A stretch of DNA of 64,000 nt from the NCBI GenBank assembly GCA_016720465.1, contig JADKKO010000002.1, positions 511,001-575,000 of the forward strand. Direction: 5' to 3'. The number at the start of each line of letters is the position of its first letter. Position 1 is the first letter of the stretch. The position numbers and the translations under genes are program-made. The notes under the pieces were generated by a model. It saw only the letters and a list, made by a program, of their open reading frames with translations, was not told the DNA's origin and did no database searches. Shown here piece by piece: positions 35,508-45,408 of the stretch. This DNA comes from Holophagaceae bacterium. Its GTDB lineage: Bacteria > Acidobacteriota > Holophagae > Holophagales > Holophagaceae.

Positions 35508-37379
35508 GTGAAACTGATTCCTGCCCTGCTCTCCGCTTCCCTGCTCGGTTCTCCCCGCGTGCCCTTGGCGGCCCAGGAGGCTCCGGCGGCAGCCCCTCTG
35601 GCGCCGGTGCAGGAGATCGCCAAGGTTGATGCGCTGGGCGCCATGGCCTGGGTCCCGAAGGGCGCCAGCACGGTCATCCTCGTGAACCACCCGGCCCGCA
35701 CCCTGGAAGCCATGGGCCGCCTGGCCAGCCACATGAAACTGAAAGGCGCCGCCCTGATGCGGCAGACGCTGGTGGATGATTTCGGCGGCGAGCCGTTGAT
35801 GGATCGGGAGACGAGCCTGGTGGAGTTCAACTATCCGCTGCAAGGCGAGAAGAACGAATCCGCAAGCAAAACCGTGCAGCTTCGGATCATGCGGGTGCCC
35901 TCCATGAAGGATTTCACGGCCAGGTTCAAGGCCAAGCCCATGAGCGGTGGATTCTTCGAGGGCCAGGTCAAGGGCAAGCCGGTCCTGGCGGCCTTCCGCA
36001 GCGGCTACGCCATCCTGGCTCCCAAGGCCGATCTCGCGGTGCTGAAGGCAGTCCTGGCGGAACGGGAAGTGTTTCCCCTGCCTCCCCAATCCCAGCGGGG
36101 ATGGTTGCTGGAGCAGGACGTGGCCATGCTGTTTCCCGTGGCGGTGCTGGCGGAAGCGGCCAAGACGGAAGCCGCCAAAAAAGAGGGAAAGAAGGAGGCA
36201 TTGCTGGCGCCCATGGACGGGCTCATGGAACTCGTGCGCAAGAATCCGGAGGGCGAAGTCAGCCACATTGCCGTCGGCGCCAAGACCGAAGATGGAGGAG
36301 GCATCTCCTTCGAAGCGCGCCTCGGATTCACAGAGATCGGCCAGGCGGCCCGGATGGCAGCCGGGGTGCAGGGTTCCCTTGCGGACGTGGTGGGCGTCGC
36401 CACCAAGGGCCTTCCCGCTTCGGCCTATGCCCTGGCCATGACCGCGGTCATGCCCTCTGGCTATGTGTCCTGGTTGAATTCGACGTCCGCTTCCCAAGGC
36501 GCGGCCATCACGGCCGGGCAGAAGGAGCGTCTCGCCGCCCTGGGCGGGGTGTTGCAGGGGCTCAAGTCGTTCGCCTTCGTGTGGAGCCTGGATGCTCCGG
36601 GCGAGCCGGGAGCCGCCAGCCAGAAGCCGCTCCAAGGGGCGCTCCTGTCTCTGCAGGTGGAGGATGCCGAAGCCAGCCTCCGAGCCCTGGAAGCCTATGC
36701 CAGGCTCAAGCCCGAAAGCGGGGAGTCCATGGCCTCGGAACGGGGCGAGCACATGGGTCGGACGCTGCTCAAACTCGTGGTGCCAACGCCCAAGCCCGCA
36801 GCCCCCAAGGAGGGCGAGGAGCGGAAAAGGCCCATGGTGGATCCCTCGGCGATCTTCGGCAAGGACCCCGTCGCCACGCTGCTGTGGGCCTACGACCCGC
36901 ACACGGTGCTGGTGGGCTTCGGCGATGCCCCCGCCGCCTTCGCATCGTCCATCCAGGCCCTGGAACATCCTGAGAAAAGCCTGGGGCAGCTACCTGCTTT
37001 CGCCCTGACCCAGGACATGCTCGGCACGGAACAGCAGATGCAGGTGTACTTGAGCCTGCAGGACATTCTTGGCGCCGTCACGCGCATGCTGCCGATCCCC
37101 ATCGAGCTCTCCGCCAGCGCCCGGACCGCGCCGCCCCTGGGGCTGGGCTTCAGCCTCGCTGCTTCGGGGATCACGGTCCGCGCCGTGGCGCCCGGCGAGA
37201 CCGTGGAACTGGTAGGCACCATCCTGGAATCCGCCATGAAGATGAGCCAAGCTGCCAAGGCCGGTGCCAAGGCCGACATGAGCCCCGAAGAAGCCTCGGC
37301 GGAAGAGAAGGCCGAAAAGCCCGCGCCCAAGAAAGCGCCGGCGAAGTCAGCTAAAAAAACCGTTAAGAAAAAGCCTTAG
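35508..37379 (+). CDS. Exported protein of unknown function with Lys/Ala-rich tail
   Basis: A 623-residue protein from a GTG start that begins a signal peptide (KLIPALLSASLLGSPRVPLAAQ). The body is a mix of strands and helices without a motif I can name. It recalls DUF3352-type proteins in length and in phrases such as AFRSGYAILAPKADLAVLKAVL. The last about 50 residues are highly charged (PKKAPAKSAKKTVKKKP), which is unusual for an exported protein and could bind nucleic acid, LPS or teichoic-like anions. It ends 4 bp into the convergent tsaD gene. Confidence 0.7.
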   Translation: MKLIPALLSASLLGSPRVPLAAQEAPAAAPLAPVQEIAKVDALGAMAWVPKGASTVILVNHPARTLEAMGRLASHMKLKGAALMRQTLVDDFGGEPLMDRETSLVEFNYPLQGEKNESASKTVQLRIMRVPSMKDFTARFKAKPMSGGFFEGQVKGKPVLAAFRSGYAILAPKADLAVLKAVLAEREVFPLPPQSQRGWLLEQDVAMLFPVAVLAEAAKTEAAKKEGKKEALLAPMDGLMELVRKNPEGEVSHIAVGAKTEDGGGISFEARLGFTEIGQAARMAAGVQGSLADVVGVATKGLPASAYALAMTAVMPSGYVSWLNSTSASQGAAITAGQKERLAALGGVLQGLKSFAFVWSLDAPGEPGAASQKPLQGALLSLQVEDAEASLRALEAYARLKPESGESMASERGEHMGRTLLKLVVPTPKPAAPKEGEERKRPMVDPSAIFGKDPVATLLWAYDPHTVLVGFGDAPAAFASSIQALEHPEKSLGQLPAFALTQDMLGTEQQMQVYLSLQDILGAVTRMLPIPIELSASARTAPPLGLGFSLAASGITVRAVAPGETVELVGTILESAMKMSQAAKAGAKADMSPEEASAEEKAEKPAPKKAPAKSAKKTVKKKP

Positions 37380-38395
37380 CCGAGCGCCAATCCCGAATCG
37401 GCGTTTTCAGCCCAGGGCGCTTCCACCGCTGGCAGCATGGCTCCGGCCGCCGCGATCATGGCGCCGTTGTCGGTGCAGAACCTGGGCTCGGGGATGGCCA
37501 GGCGCAGGCCCAGTCGCTGCGCGAGCTGCGCTGCATCGGCCCGCAGCCTGGAGTTGCAGGCCACACCGCCGGAAATGATGAAACTCCGGGCCCCGATGGC
37601 GTCCGCCCATTCGGCCACTGGTTTGAGCAGCCAAGCGGAAACCGCATCCTGCAAACTGCGGCAGAGGCTCTGGACGTTTGGGTCGCCGGCCCCGGCGAAG
37701 GCCAGGTCCGGATCCGCTGCGATGCGCAGTTTCATGGCCGTCTTCAGCCCCGAAAAGCTCCAGGCGGGTTTGCCATCGCGGAATTTCGGCGGCGTGAAAG
37801 CCGCTGCGGCCTTCGAGGCTTTTTGAGCGCAGGCGTCCACCAGGGGGCCGCCGGGATAGCCAAGGTTCAGCATCCGCGCGCCTTTGTCGAAGGCCTCGCC
37901 GGCGGCATCGTCCCGGGTTTTCTGAAGCAGTTCCAGATGGGTCCAGTCCACCGCCCGGTAAAGATGCGTGTGCCCGCCGCTGACCAGCAGGACCAGGGCC
38001 GGGAAGGCCAGGTCCGGCGCCGCGAAGCGCGCGGCGTTGAGATGCCCCAGCAGATGGTGCACGCCCACCCATGGAATGCCCATGCGCCAGGCCATGGCTT
38101 TGCTCGCGGAGAAAGTGGTGAGCAAGGAACCCACCAGGCCGGGGCCTTGGGTGACGGCGATGCGATCAATCCCTTCGAGCGGGATTCCGGCATTTTCCAA
38201 CGCCTCGGCGATGGTGCCCCGCACCTGCAGCAGATGCTCGCGGGCCGCCAGCTCCGGCACCACGCCCCCAAAAGGACCGTGCAGCGCGTCCTGGCTGCGA
38301 CGCACCAGGGAGCGCAACACAGGCCCCGAGGCAGTCTCCTCCACCACCGCCGCAGAACAGTCGTCGCAGGAACTTTCGAGGCCGAGGATGAACAT
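37376..38395 (-). CDS. tsaD: tRNA N6-adenosine threonylcarbamoyltransferase
   Basis: TsaD makes t6A37 in ANN-decoding tRNAs together with TsaB/TsaE/TsaC. The 339-residue protein has the ASKHA start LGLESSCDDCSAAVV, the metal-binding HHLLGHLNAARF and SGGHTHLY, GEAFDKGARMLNLGYPGGP, and SGGVACNSRLR near the C-terminus with FCTDNGAMIA. The partner genes are not in this window. It overlaps the 3' end of the convergent exported-protein gene by 4 bp. Confidence 0.97.
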   Translation of the reverse strand: MFILGLESSCDDCSAAVVEETASGPVLRSLVRRSQDALHGPFGGVVPELAAREHLLQVRGTIAEALENAGIPLEGIDRIAVTQGPGLVGSLLTTFSASKAMAWRMGIPWVGVHHLLGHLNAARFAAPDLAFPALVLLVSGGHTHLYRAVDWTHLELLQKTRDDAAGEAFDKGARMLNLGYPGGPLVDACAQKASKAAAAFTPPKFRDGKPAWSFSGLKTAMKLRIAADPDLAFAGAGDPNVQSLCRSLQDAVSAWLLKPVAEWADAIGARSFIISGGVACNSRLRADAAQLAQRLGLRLAIPEPRFCTDNGAMIAAAGAMLPAVEAPWAENADSGLALG

Positions 38396-38436
38396 GGGTA
38401 TAGGTATCCTAACCTCTGATTCCTCCTGGAGCCCGC

Positions 38437-39745
38437 GTGCGAAAGACCCTCTGCCTAATCCTCATGAGTGCTGGAGCGGTGTTGGTGGCCCAGGCCCCTG
38501 CTACGGCACCACCCATGGTCCGGCTGCTGGAGATGGGGCTCCAGGAATTAAAAATCGGGACCCTGATCGTTCTGGATGATCCAAAGGGCGAGTGGAAACC
38601 CAAGGTGGATGCGATGGTTTCAGATCCTGCCTGGATCGATCTAGAACTTTCCATTCGCTACTACGGGCAAAAAGCCCCCGAGGTCGGTGCCTGGCTGATG
38701 GCCAAACATGGGGTCGGCCCCGGACCTTGCTGGGCGCTTTTCGCGGAGAAGGGGCGGCTGGTGGCATCTGGGACCACGGTCCCGAAAACCGAGGCCATAG
38801 CCACCGCGGCCCAAGAAGCCGGTATTAAAACCTCTTGTGGCCTGCTTCGTGAGTTCCTCCGAACCAACCCGGACCACCTAGAGGCCCAGCAAGTGCTTCT
38901 CCGGCTCCTCACCACGAAGGCCTCCACCAAGATGAAGGTGAAACTTGGAGAGAAACTCAAGCCAGTCCGACCTGCCGATGAAAAGCAGGACTTCGAAAAA
39001 TACCGCCGTGAATACGAAGCCGAACAAGAGGCGAAGGAGGAGGCGAAAGCGAAGGCAGCAGCCGAAAAGCCCCCTCAGGATCTTCAAGCAGAGGAGGACC
39101 AGGCGATCTGGGGTGAAGTGGCGGACCGCCTCGCGGTTCTTTTCCGAAGCGGGGATTGGGCTTTGGCGGATACGTGGGGGAATTTCGTGCCAAGCGAGAT
39201 TGCCGCCCGGAGTCCACGGATCAGGGACGTTAGCCTCCGGGCCCTGCCGGAAGTCGAAGCAGCCCTGGCCCGGAGACCCAACGAGTGGTCGCTTTGGTCC
39301 ATCTGGCTGGCGCTGTCCAAAATGGTCGGGGGGCGGCCCATCCGCCCCTTGCTGGATTCACTGACCCCGCCCAACTAGCTCGGCAAGTGCATGGCCGCCC
39401 TACATGGTCCGCGATGCCTACGTCAAAGACGCACGCGCCAGGAATGACTGGCAAGGCATCAAGGATTTGTTGCTGCCGCAATGGGAGATGCAGGAACTCT
39501 GGCGGCCACTTGAGGGGAACTCCAAATGGGTGCAGCAGGTGGATGGAAAGATCCAGGAAAGTGTGGAGACGGGCTCGGACTGGCGGGGCTTCACGGAGCC
39601 TTTGGCAGAGGCGCTCCTGCGGCTCGGGGAAACCCACTTGGCAGACCGCATCGTCACTTCCTCCTTCAACGCGCGCCAACGGCCCGGCTGCAACCAGCCT
39701 GGCCTCGCTGCCCAATGGGGGGCGCTCGTCCCCCCTGTGAAATAA
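38437..39745 (+). pseudogene. Exported coiled-coil protein gene broken by a 1-nt frameshift
   Basis: The first part (GTG start, signal peptide RKTLCLILMSAGAVLVAQA, a thioredoxin- or TPR-like region and a coiled coil at about 185-215 with KEEAKAKAAAEK) reads 313 codons to TAG at 39376. Removing the T at 39376 lets the frame continue as SSASAWPP, then YMVRDAYVKDARARNDWQGI, and on to a stop at 39745. Total length would be about 435 residues. The continuation has coding character, with Trp-rich helical stretches. So this is a recent frameshift, a sequencing error or a programmed event. The function of the intact protein is not recognised. Confidence 0.6.
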
Positions 39746-39749
39746 GATT

Positions 39750-42029
39750 GTGCCCCTCGTCCCCACCCGCATTGAACTGGCGCGGCCGCTGCCGCCGCTG
39801 ACCTACCTGGCGCCGGAAGGAATTCCGTCCGGCGTGCGGGTGCGGGTGAAGCTGCGCAACGGCGCGGCCATGGGGGTGGTGCTGGGCGCGGACCCACGGC
39901 CGCCTTCGGTGAAGCTGAAACCCATCGAATCCGTCGTGGATCCCTTCCCGCTGCTGCCGCCGAAGCTTCGCGACCTGCTGGCCTTCGCCGCCGAGTATTA
40001 CGCCGTGAGCATCGCGCACCTCATGCCGCTCTGCCTTCCGATTGCCTTGATCCCGGATTGGGAGATCGAACTCGAGAACGGCGAACGGCTGGCGGATCTG
40101 CGCGATGCGGGACGGTGGGCCGAGTTGGCGGCGCACGGCGAGGCCTGGCATCGCGGCGAGGAAACCCTGCGCGGTCTGTTGCACAGCCGCGGCCGCCGTG
40201 GCGCCGGCCTGACCGAAGTGCGCCGCACCGCGCTGCCGCACCCGCTGAAGGTCACGCCCACACAGGCCAAGGCCCTGGTGGACCTGGAAGCAGCCGGCGG
40301 AACGATGCTGGAATCGGAGCTTAGGGAACGCACGGGTGCGAGCGCGGCGATACTCGCGGCCCTGGAAGCCAAGGGCCTGATCCAGCGCACCCGGCGGCTG
40401 GATCTGCTGTCCCGGCGGCGGGAGGAGGGCATTGATCAGCGCGTCACGCTGAACCATGAACAGTGGGTGGCGGCCGAGGCCGTGGATAGGTCTGATTTCG
40501 GCGTGCATCTTTTGTCGGGCGTGACGGGCTCGGGCAAGACCGAGGTCTATCTCGAACTGGCGGAACGGGTGTTGCGCCAGGGCAGGCGCGTCCTTTGGCT
40601 GGTGCCGGAGATCGGCCTGACGCCTGGGCTGCTGGCCAGGCTTGAAGCCCGCTTCCCGGGACAGGTGGCCCTTGGGCACGCGGAGCTGAACCTCTCGGAA
40701 AAGCAGGCGGATGTGGTGCGCCTGCTGCAGGACGAGGCGCCCATCTTCGTGGGAGTCCGGAACGCGGCGCTCGCGCCCCTCCGGAACATCGGCCTCATCG
40801 TGGTGGATGAGGAACACGAGGGCTCCTACAAGTCCGAGGAGCACCCCCGGATCCATGCCCGCGACCTGGCCATCAAGCGGGGGCAGATCGAGCACTGCCC
40901 GGTGGTCCTGGGATCGGCCACGCCCTCCCTGGAAAGCTGGCAGGCCGCCCAGCAGGGCCGCTACAAGCTGCTGAAGCTCACCCAGCGGCCCAGTGGCATC
41001 GACCTTCCGGAAGTCCAGGTGGTGGATCTGAGGGACGCCTTCCGCGAACAGCGGAAGCGGGTTGTTTTTTCGAAGCCGCTGCTGGCGGGCATCTCCGAGT
41101 CGCTGGCCCGCGGAGAGCAGGCCATGCTCCTGCTCAACCGCCGGGGCTTCGAGAATTTCTGGATGTGCCGTTCCTGCGGCAAGCCGCTGGATTGCCCCCA
41201 TTGCGCCGTGAGCCTGACCTACCACAAGGGGCCGTACCGGCTCCGCTGCCATCTCTGTGGATTCGAAGCGGTGCCACCGGAGGTCTGCCCCCATTGCCAT
41301 GCGGACCACCTGCGCGGGGTCGGCGAGGGCACCGAGCAGATCGAAGACCAATTGCAGGCGCTGTTCCCCAAGGCGCGCATCCTGCGGTTGGACCGGGACA
41401 CCACCACCCGCAAGGGTTCCATGGAAGCGGGCCTGCTGGCGGCGGAGCGGGGCCAGGTGGACATTCTCGTGGGCACGCAGATGCTGGCAAAAGGACACAA
41501 CTTCCCGCACCTGACATTGGTGGGGATCCTCAACGCCGACCAGGGCCTCCGTTTCCCGGATTTCCGCGCGGCCGAGCGGACCTTCCAATTGCTGACCCAA
41601 GTCGCGGGGCGCTCCGGACGGGCCGCAAAACCCGGTCGCGTGGTCCTGCAGACCTACAGCCCGGACCACCCGGCCATCGCCTTTGCCATCCGCCAGGATT
41701 TCGAAGGTTTCGCCGGCCAGGAACTGGACTATCGGGAGGCCCTGGCCTACCCGCCGTTCACGGCGCTCGCGCTCTTTCGCAGCGAAGCGGATTCGATGGA
41801 GGCCGCGAAGCAGGCCCTTGAAATCCAGAAAGCCAGGTTCGCCTCCGTGCCGGGCTTGCGGTTGCTGGGGCCGCTGGAGGCTCCGGTATCCAAAGTCAGG
41901 GACCGTTTCCGCATGCACCTCTTGGTGAAGGCCCGTCAGAGAAGCGGGATTTCCGCCGCCCTCCAGGCAGCGCCGCTGTTGGCTGGGGGGCCTGTGGTGC
42001 TGGATCGCGATCCCATCAATTTCGGGTGA
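39750..42029 (+). CDS. priA: Primosomal protein N' (replication restart helicase PriA)
   Basis: PriA recognises abandoned forks and reloads DnaB. The 759-residue protein has the 3'BD domain (about 1-100), a winged-helix region, helicase motif I GVTGSGKTEVYL, II VVDEEHEGSYKSE, III GSATPSLE, and the zinc-binding insert with eight cysteines (CRSCGKPLDCPHC and CHLCGFEAVPPEVCPHC). Late motifs are GTQMLAKGHNFPH and QVAGRSGRAAKPGRV. The start is a GTG 5 bp after the frameshifted gene. The identification is secure. Confidence 0.97.
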   Translation: MPLVPTRIELARPLPPLTYLAPEGIPSGVRVRVKLRNGAAMGVVLGADPRPPSVKLKPIESVVDPFPLLPPKLRDLLAFAAEYYAVSIAHLMPLCLPIALIPDWEIELENGERLADLRDAGRWAELAAHGEAWHRGEETLRGLLHSRGRRGAGLTEVRRTALPHPLKVTPTQAKALVDLEAAGGTMLESELRERTGASAAILAALEAKGLIQRTRRLDLLSRRREEGIDQRVTLNHEQWVAAEAVDRSDFGVHLLSGVTGSGKTEVYLELAERVLRQGRRVLWLVPEIGLTPGLLARLEARFPGQVALGHAELNLSEKQADVVRLLQDEAPIFVGVRNAALAPLRNIGLIVVDEEHEGSYKSEEHPRIHARDLAIKRGQIEHCPVVLGSATPSLESWQAAQQGRYKLLKLTQRPSGIDLPEVQVVDLRDAFREQRKRVVFSKPLLAGISESLARGEQAMLLLNRRGFENFWMCRSCGKPLDCPHCAVSLTYHKGPYRLRCHLCGFEAVPPEVCPHCHADHLRGVGEGTEQIEDQLQALFPKARILRLDRDTTTRKGSMEAGLLAAERGQVDILVGTQMLAKGHNFPHLTLVGILNADQGLRFPDFRAAERTFQLLTQVAGRSGRAAKPGRVVLQTYSPDHPAIAFAIRQDFEGFAGQELDYREALAYPPFTALALFRSEADSMEAAKQALEIQKARFASVPGLRLLGPLEAPVSKVRDRFRMHLLVKARQRSGISAALQAAPLLAGGPVVLDRDPINFG

Positions 42030-42170
42030 TGTATAAAAAATAGTCATATACTCGACAATATCCCCTTGCGGGGAATTCGGATGAATCTAAAATTACTGAA
42101 TAAACCACTTAAAAAAATTTGCGGGACTCACCCGCAAAACCCATCCTCAACCCTGCGCCCGAGGCCTCCC
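42030..42170 (+). promoter_or_regulatory. AT-rich leader upstream of the minor pilin operon
   Basis: This gap is much richer in A/T than its surroundings. It has a possible -10 box TATACT (42047-42052), a short CCCC/GGGG hairpin, and a perfect 8-bp stem TTTGCGGG/CCCGCAAA (42118-42138). No good -35 box or sigma54 site is seen. It probably holds the promoter and 5' leader of the pilin operon. An alternative start at 42081 would give an overlong prepilin leader and was not chosen. Confidence 0.45.
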
Positions 42171-42971
42171 ATGAAGCACCCACCCAACCCCCAGAAGGGC
42201 TTCAGCCTGATCGAGCTATTGGTGGTGCTGGCCATCGTCGGAGTCCTGGCTATCGCAGGGATCTCCATGATGGGCAACCGCACCGGAGGCGCGGTGCGTG
42301 GCCTTCTCGACGAACTCGAGGGCGGTCTGCTCGATGCCCACAAGTTCGCGGTGGCCACGGGCAGGGATGTGACCATCGTGTCCCAGGGCAAGTGGACCCC
42401 GGGCGAGCCCCTGGTCATGGTCCGTGGGGACGCCACCATCACCACCCTCGCTCCTCTGCAGTGGAGCAACATCCTGAATGACCTGAGGGATGGCCATCCG
42501 GACCTTCCCACCACCGACAAGACTGGGTTCACCACCAATCAGATCTCTTCGCTTTCCCTTTCCTTCCGCCTGAATTCCACCGCCACGAGTCTGGCACGCG
42601 AGCATATGAATGCGGGCATCGCCGTGCAGGGCAGTCCCTGGTGGGCGAACGCCATGATGGTTTCCGGTGGAAAACAGAATGAGGACATCACCAGCGTGGA
42701 GCCCTTCAAGTCCGATGCGGGTTTCAACGCGGCGGTCACGGCCCCGAACTTCCTCTTCGATGGCGCCGGAACCCCGAACCATACGGAAATCAGCGGCGCC
42801 AACAAGCGGTTCAATTCCACCTTCGTGATTCCGGTCGTCGGCATCAGCGGCGGCAACGCCATTCCGGGCGGGGCCATGGGCCTGATCGTCGTGCAGAACA
42901 ATGGGGCAACCATCTACAAGTTCTACAATCCCGGCGTCCGTGATGGTGACGGCAAATGGCGGAGGATCTGA
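42171..42971 (+). CDS. Type IV prepilin-like protein (FimT/GspH type)
   Basis: A 266-residue minor pilin. The short leader MKHPPNPQKG is followed by the prepilin cleavage/methylation site GFSLIELLVVLAIVGVLAIA, where cleavage after Gly leaves Phe and the essential Glu5. The rest is a beta-rich C-terminal domain. It is the first gene of a five-gene minor pilin operon and starts the pseudopilin tip complex. The start at ATG 42171 was chosen from leader length. The GspH/FimT label is by order and general shape. Confidence 0.85.
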   Translation: MKHPPNPQKGFSLIELLVVLAIVGVLAIAGISMMGNRTGGAVRGLLDELEGGLLDAHKFAVATGRDVTIVSQGKWTPGEPLVMVRGDATITTLAPLQWSNILNDLRDGHPDLPTTDKTGFTTNQISSLSLSFRLNSTATSLAREHMNAGIAVQGSPWWANAMMVSGGKQNEDITSVEPFKSDAGFNAAVTAPNFLFDGAGTPNHTEISGANKRFNSTFVIPVVGISGGNAIPGGAMGLIVVQNNGATIYKFYNPGVRDGDGKWRRI

Positions 42972-43531
42972 TGCGTCTAACTTCCAATCGCAGCGCGGCT
43001 GGCCGGCGGAAGGGCCAGGCGGGGTTCAGCATGATCGAGATGCTGATGACCGCCTTCATCCTGGCCATCGGAATTCTCGGCCTGTCCATGCTCCAGGTCA
43101 TGTCTCTCAAGGCCTCCCGGGGCAGCCGCAGCCTCACCACCGCGGTTCAAGTGGGCGAGAAGGTCATGGATCAGGTCGAGATGGAGGGCCGCCTCAGCTG
43201 GCTCAACATCACGGACAGCCAATACACCGTCCCCCCCGCGGTTCCCACCCAGTATGTCTCGCTGGCGGCCAGCGCCCCTCCCGCAGGCGGACTCGAGCAG
43301 GTCTTCAACATCAAGGGGCAGGATCCCCAGCCCAGTTCCACAGACCCCGCGGACAAGAACCCCTATTTCACGGTGACGACCTACCGCCTTCCGGACGCGG
43401 TCGGTGGGGGAGCCACCGGGAACATGAGCAATTTCGTCGTGCAGGTTGATTTCGTGGACATCGTCAACGCCACCACGAACGCCCAGGTCCACCGCACGGT
43501 CACCCTCACCCGGAGGATCCTCCATGGCTAG
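42971..43531 (+). CDS. Type IV minor prepilin PilV-like
   Basis: A 186-residue minor prepilin. Leader followed by GFSMIEMLMTAFILAIGILG, with Glu5 present. GGAGG sits 6 bp before the ATG. The start overlaps the upstream stop (TGATG), and the end overlaps the next gene by 8 bp. Its order between FimT- and PilW-like genes supports PilV. Confidence 0.85.
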   Translation: MRLTSNRSAAGRRKGQAGFSMIEMLMTAFILAIGILGLSMLQVMSLKASRGSRSLTTAVQVGEKVMDQVEMEGRLSWLNITDSQYTVPPAVPTQYVSLAASAPPAGGLEQVFNIKGQDPQPSSTDPADKNPYFTVTTYRLPDAVGGGATGNMSNFVVQVDFVDIVNATTNAQVHRTVTLTRRILHG

Positions 43532-44747
43532 CTTCCCAAACACTGCCGAGCGGCATTCCAGGATTCCGGCTGCCGCGACTTCGGGTTTCTCGTTGGTGGA
43601 ACTGATGGTGGCTCTGCTGTTCACGGGCCTGCTCATGACGGGCATGGCCCAGGTTTTCAAGTCGAGCCTCACCAGTTTCTACACCTCGGGGGAAGTCCTT
43701 TCCAGCGCCCGACGCAACCGCGCTTCCATCGACCTGCTGTATGACGACTTGAATTCCGCAGGCATGTACCTGACCAGTCTTTCCGCCCCCCCCTCGGAAG
43801 TCGCTGCCACCAATCCCGCCTTTTACGTGTTGCCGAATCAGGCCGTCGTGCCCGCCGGCGGACCGGATGATCCGGCCACCGCGGACCAACTGCTGTTCTA
43901 CCTCGATCAGCCCTTGGCTTTCGAAGGGTCGATCTCGACGGCCGGACGCAGCGCCGCTGAAATCATCGGCGGGGGCGGCGTGGTGGCCACGGGCGCCGGC
44001 GGCGACAGCGAATTCCAGATCGACTGCGGGGACCCGGCCTACGCCAATCTCCTGTCTTCCGCGGTCACGGCCGCGGCGGCCCAGGTGCCGCCCGCCGGCC
44101 TATCCATGGTTTTCAAGGACTCCTGGGAAACCTTGTACTTCAACGCAGCCACGGTTTCCGGAAGCACGGTCACCATCAATGCCATCGGGGATCCTGGGGT
44201 CGCCATCTCTGGACTCGGCTCCCAGGGAACGCCCGCCAAGGCGAAGCACATCCCGGGGGCGGCGGTCCTTTTCTACCGGCCCTCCCAGATGGTCCGCTAC
44301 AGCATCAAGATGAAGCAACTGGATCCCCAGAACGCCAATGGCATTCCCTGCCTTGTGCGGGACCAGGGCACCTATGCCGCCGGAGCCTTCGTCGCGGACC
44401 CGACCCAGGAATCCATCATCACCGAGAATGTTTCGGGCTTCAAAGCCTACCTGAGCGCCGACTCCGGAAACACCTGGGCGGGACAGGGCGCGGCGTATAC
44501 AGACTGGGCCTCGCTCCGGGCGGATCTTGACACGCAGCTGGTGGCGGCAGGCCGCAAGGACTACACCACCACCCAAGGGAACGAACATTGGTTCCGGAAG
44601 ATCCCCACCCTGGTCCGCCTGGACATCACCACGCGCACCGCCACCAAGCGCTCCGAGTATTCCGCCAATCCGACCACCGCGGCCTACCGTGAACTGGTCC
44701 AGAGCCTTGTCATCGTGCCCCGGCACTTTGGCTTGCCCCTGAACTGA
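43524..44747 (+). CDS. Type IV minor prepilin PilW-like
   Basis: A 407-residue minor prepilin. Prepilin site SGFSLVELMVALLFTGLLMT, followed by a long ectodomain with NRASIDLLYDDLNSAGMYLT, which is a usual PilW region. GGAGG precedes the ATG. It overlaps the PilV-like gene by 8 bp. PilW and PilX proteins link the tip adhesin to the pilus. Confidence 0.85.
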   Translation: MASFPNTAERHSRIPAAATSGFSLVELMVALLFTGLLMTGMAQVFKSSLTSFYTSGEVLSSARRNRASIDLLYDDLNSAGMYLTSLSAPPSEVAATNPAFYVLPNQAVVPAGGPDDPATADQLLFYLDQPLAFEGSISTAGRSAAEIIGGGGVVATGAGGDSEFQIDCGDPAYANLLSSAVTAAAAQVPPAGLSMVFKDSWETLYFNAATVSGSTVTINAIGDPGVAISGLGSQGTPAKAKHIPGAAVLFYRPSQMVRYSIKMKQLDPQNANGIPCLVRDQGTYAAGAFVADPTQESIITENVSGFKAYLSADSGNTWAGQGAAYTDWASLRADLDTQLVAAGRKDYTTTQGNEHWFRKIPTLVRLDITTRTATKRSEYSANPTTAAYRELVQSLVIVPRHFGLPLN

Positions 44748-44761
44748 GCCAGGAGATCCTG

Positions 44762-45394
44762 ATGTCGAAAACCGACCGCACCCAGACCTTCACCCCACAG
44801 ACAGGCGGCATCACCATCCTGGTGGCGCTGGCCCTCCTGGTGCTGCTCACCATCGCCGCCGTGGGCATGTCCCGCAATTCCTTCCGCGAAGTGGTCATTT
44901 CGGGCACCAGCCGACAGGGAGCCATGGTCCGCAACACCGCGGATGCCGGCGTTGAATGGTCCATCTATTGGCTGGATCTGGCCAATGCGCCGAGCGCGAC
45001 CTTGACCAGCCTCAAACTGCAGGCGCTGAAGAACAGCCTGCTCCTGGATGACACCAAATCCGGCCGGGCCTGGGATGTGATCGGGGGGGCCGCCGTGCCG
45101 TACACGACGCCGCCGAGCGTGACGAGCCTGCCTGCCGATCAGATCTTTTCCACGGTCGCCGATAACAGCCAAGGATTCAGCGTGGCCTTGACCCGCATGG
45201 GCAAGCTGCCCATCACCGACACGAGCCAGGGCACCACCCAAGCCGGATTCACGCCGGCCCAGGGCGGTGTCTCCAAACAGGCCCCGGATCTCTGGGCGGT
45301 CCGTTCCGACGGCCAACTCCAAGTGGGCACCGGCGTGCTCGCGCCCACCTTCCTCCATTCCAAAGAAGCCTGGATCACCACCCCCGTCCAATAA
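44762..45394 (+). CDS. PilX-like minor pilus assembly protein
   Basis: A 210-residue protein with a hydrophobic N-terminus (GGITILVALALLVLLTIAAV) after a polar leader, and then GMSRNSFREVVISGTSRQGAM with AGVEWSIYWL, which matches the PilX N-terminal pattern. A canonical Gly-Phe-Thr-Leu-Ile-Glu site is absent, as in many PilX/GspK-like proteins. It directly precedes the PilY1-like gene. Confidence 0.75.
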   Translation: MSKTDRTQTFTPQTGGITILVALALLVLLTIAAVGMSRNSFREVVISGTSRQGAMVRNTADAGVEWSIYWLDLANAPSATLTSLKLQALKNSLLLDDTKSGRAWDVIGGAAVPYTTPPSVTSLPADQIFSTVADNSQGFSVALTRMGKLPITDTSQGTTQAGFTPAQGGVSKQAPDLWAVRSDGQLQVGTGVLAPTFLHSKEAWITTPVQ

Positions 45395-45408
45395 GTCAGG
45401 AGGCCACC

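Noticed and set aside
39666..42047. 793-codon open frame antisense to priA
   Set aside because: It lies opposite a full-length PriA with all motifs. No domain or ribosome site supports it.
42118..42138. TTTGCGGG/CCCGCAAA hairpin considered as a terminator
   Set aside because: The T-run lies on the minus-strand side, where no gene ends, and on the + strand no T-tract follows. It is kept only as part of the pilin leader.
42066..42170. Longer N-terminus for the first minor pilin
   Set aside because: It would give a prepilin leader of about 45 residues, much longer than usual. The ATG at 42171 gives a 10-residue leader ending in Gly.
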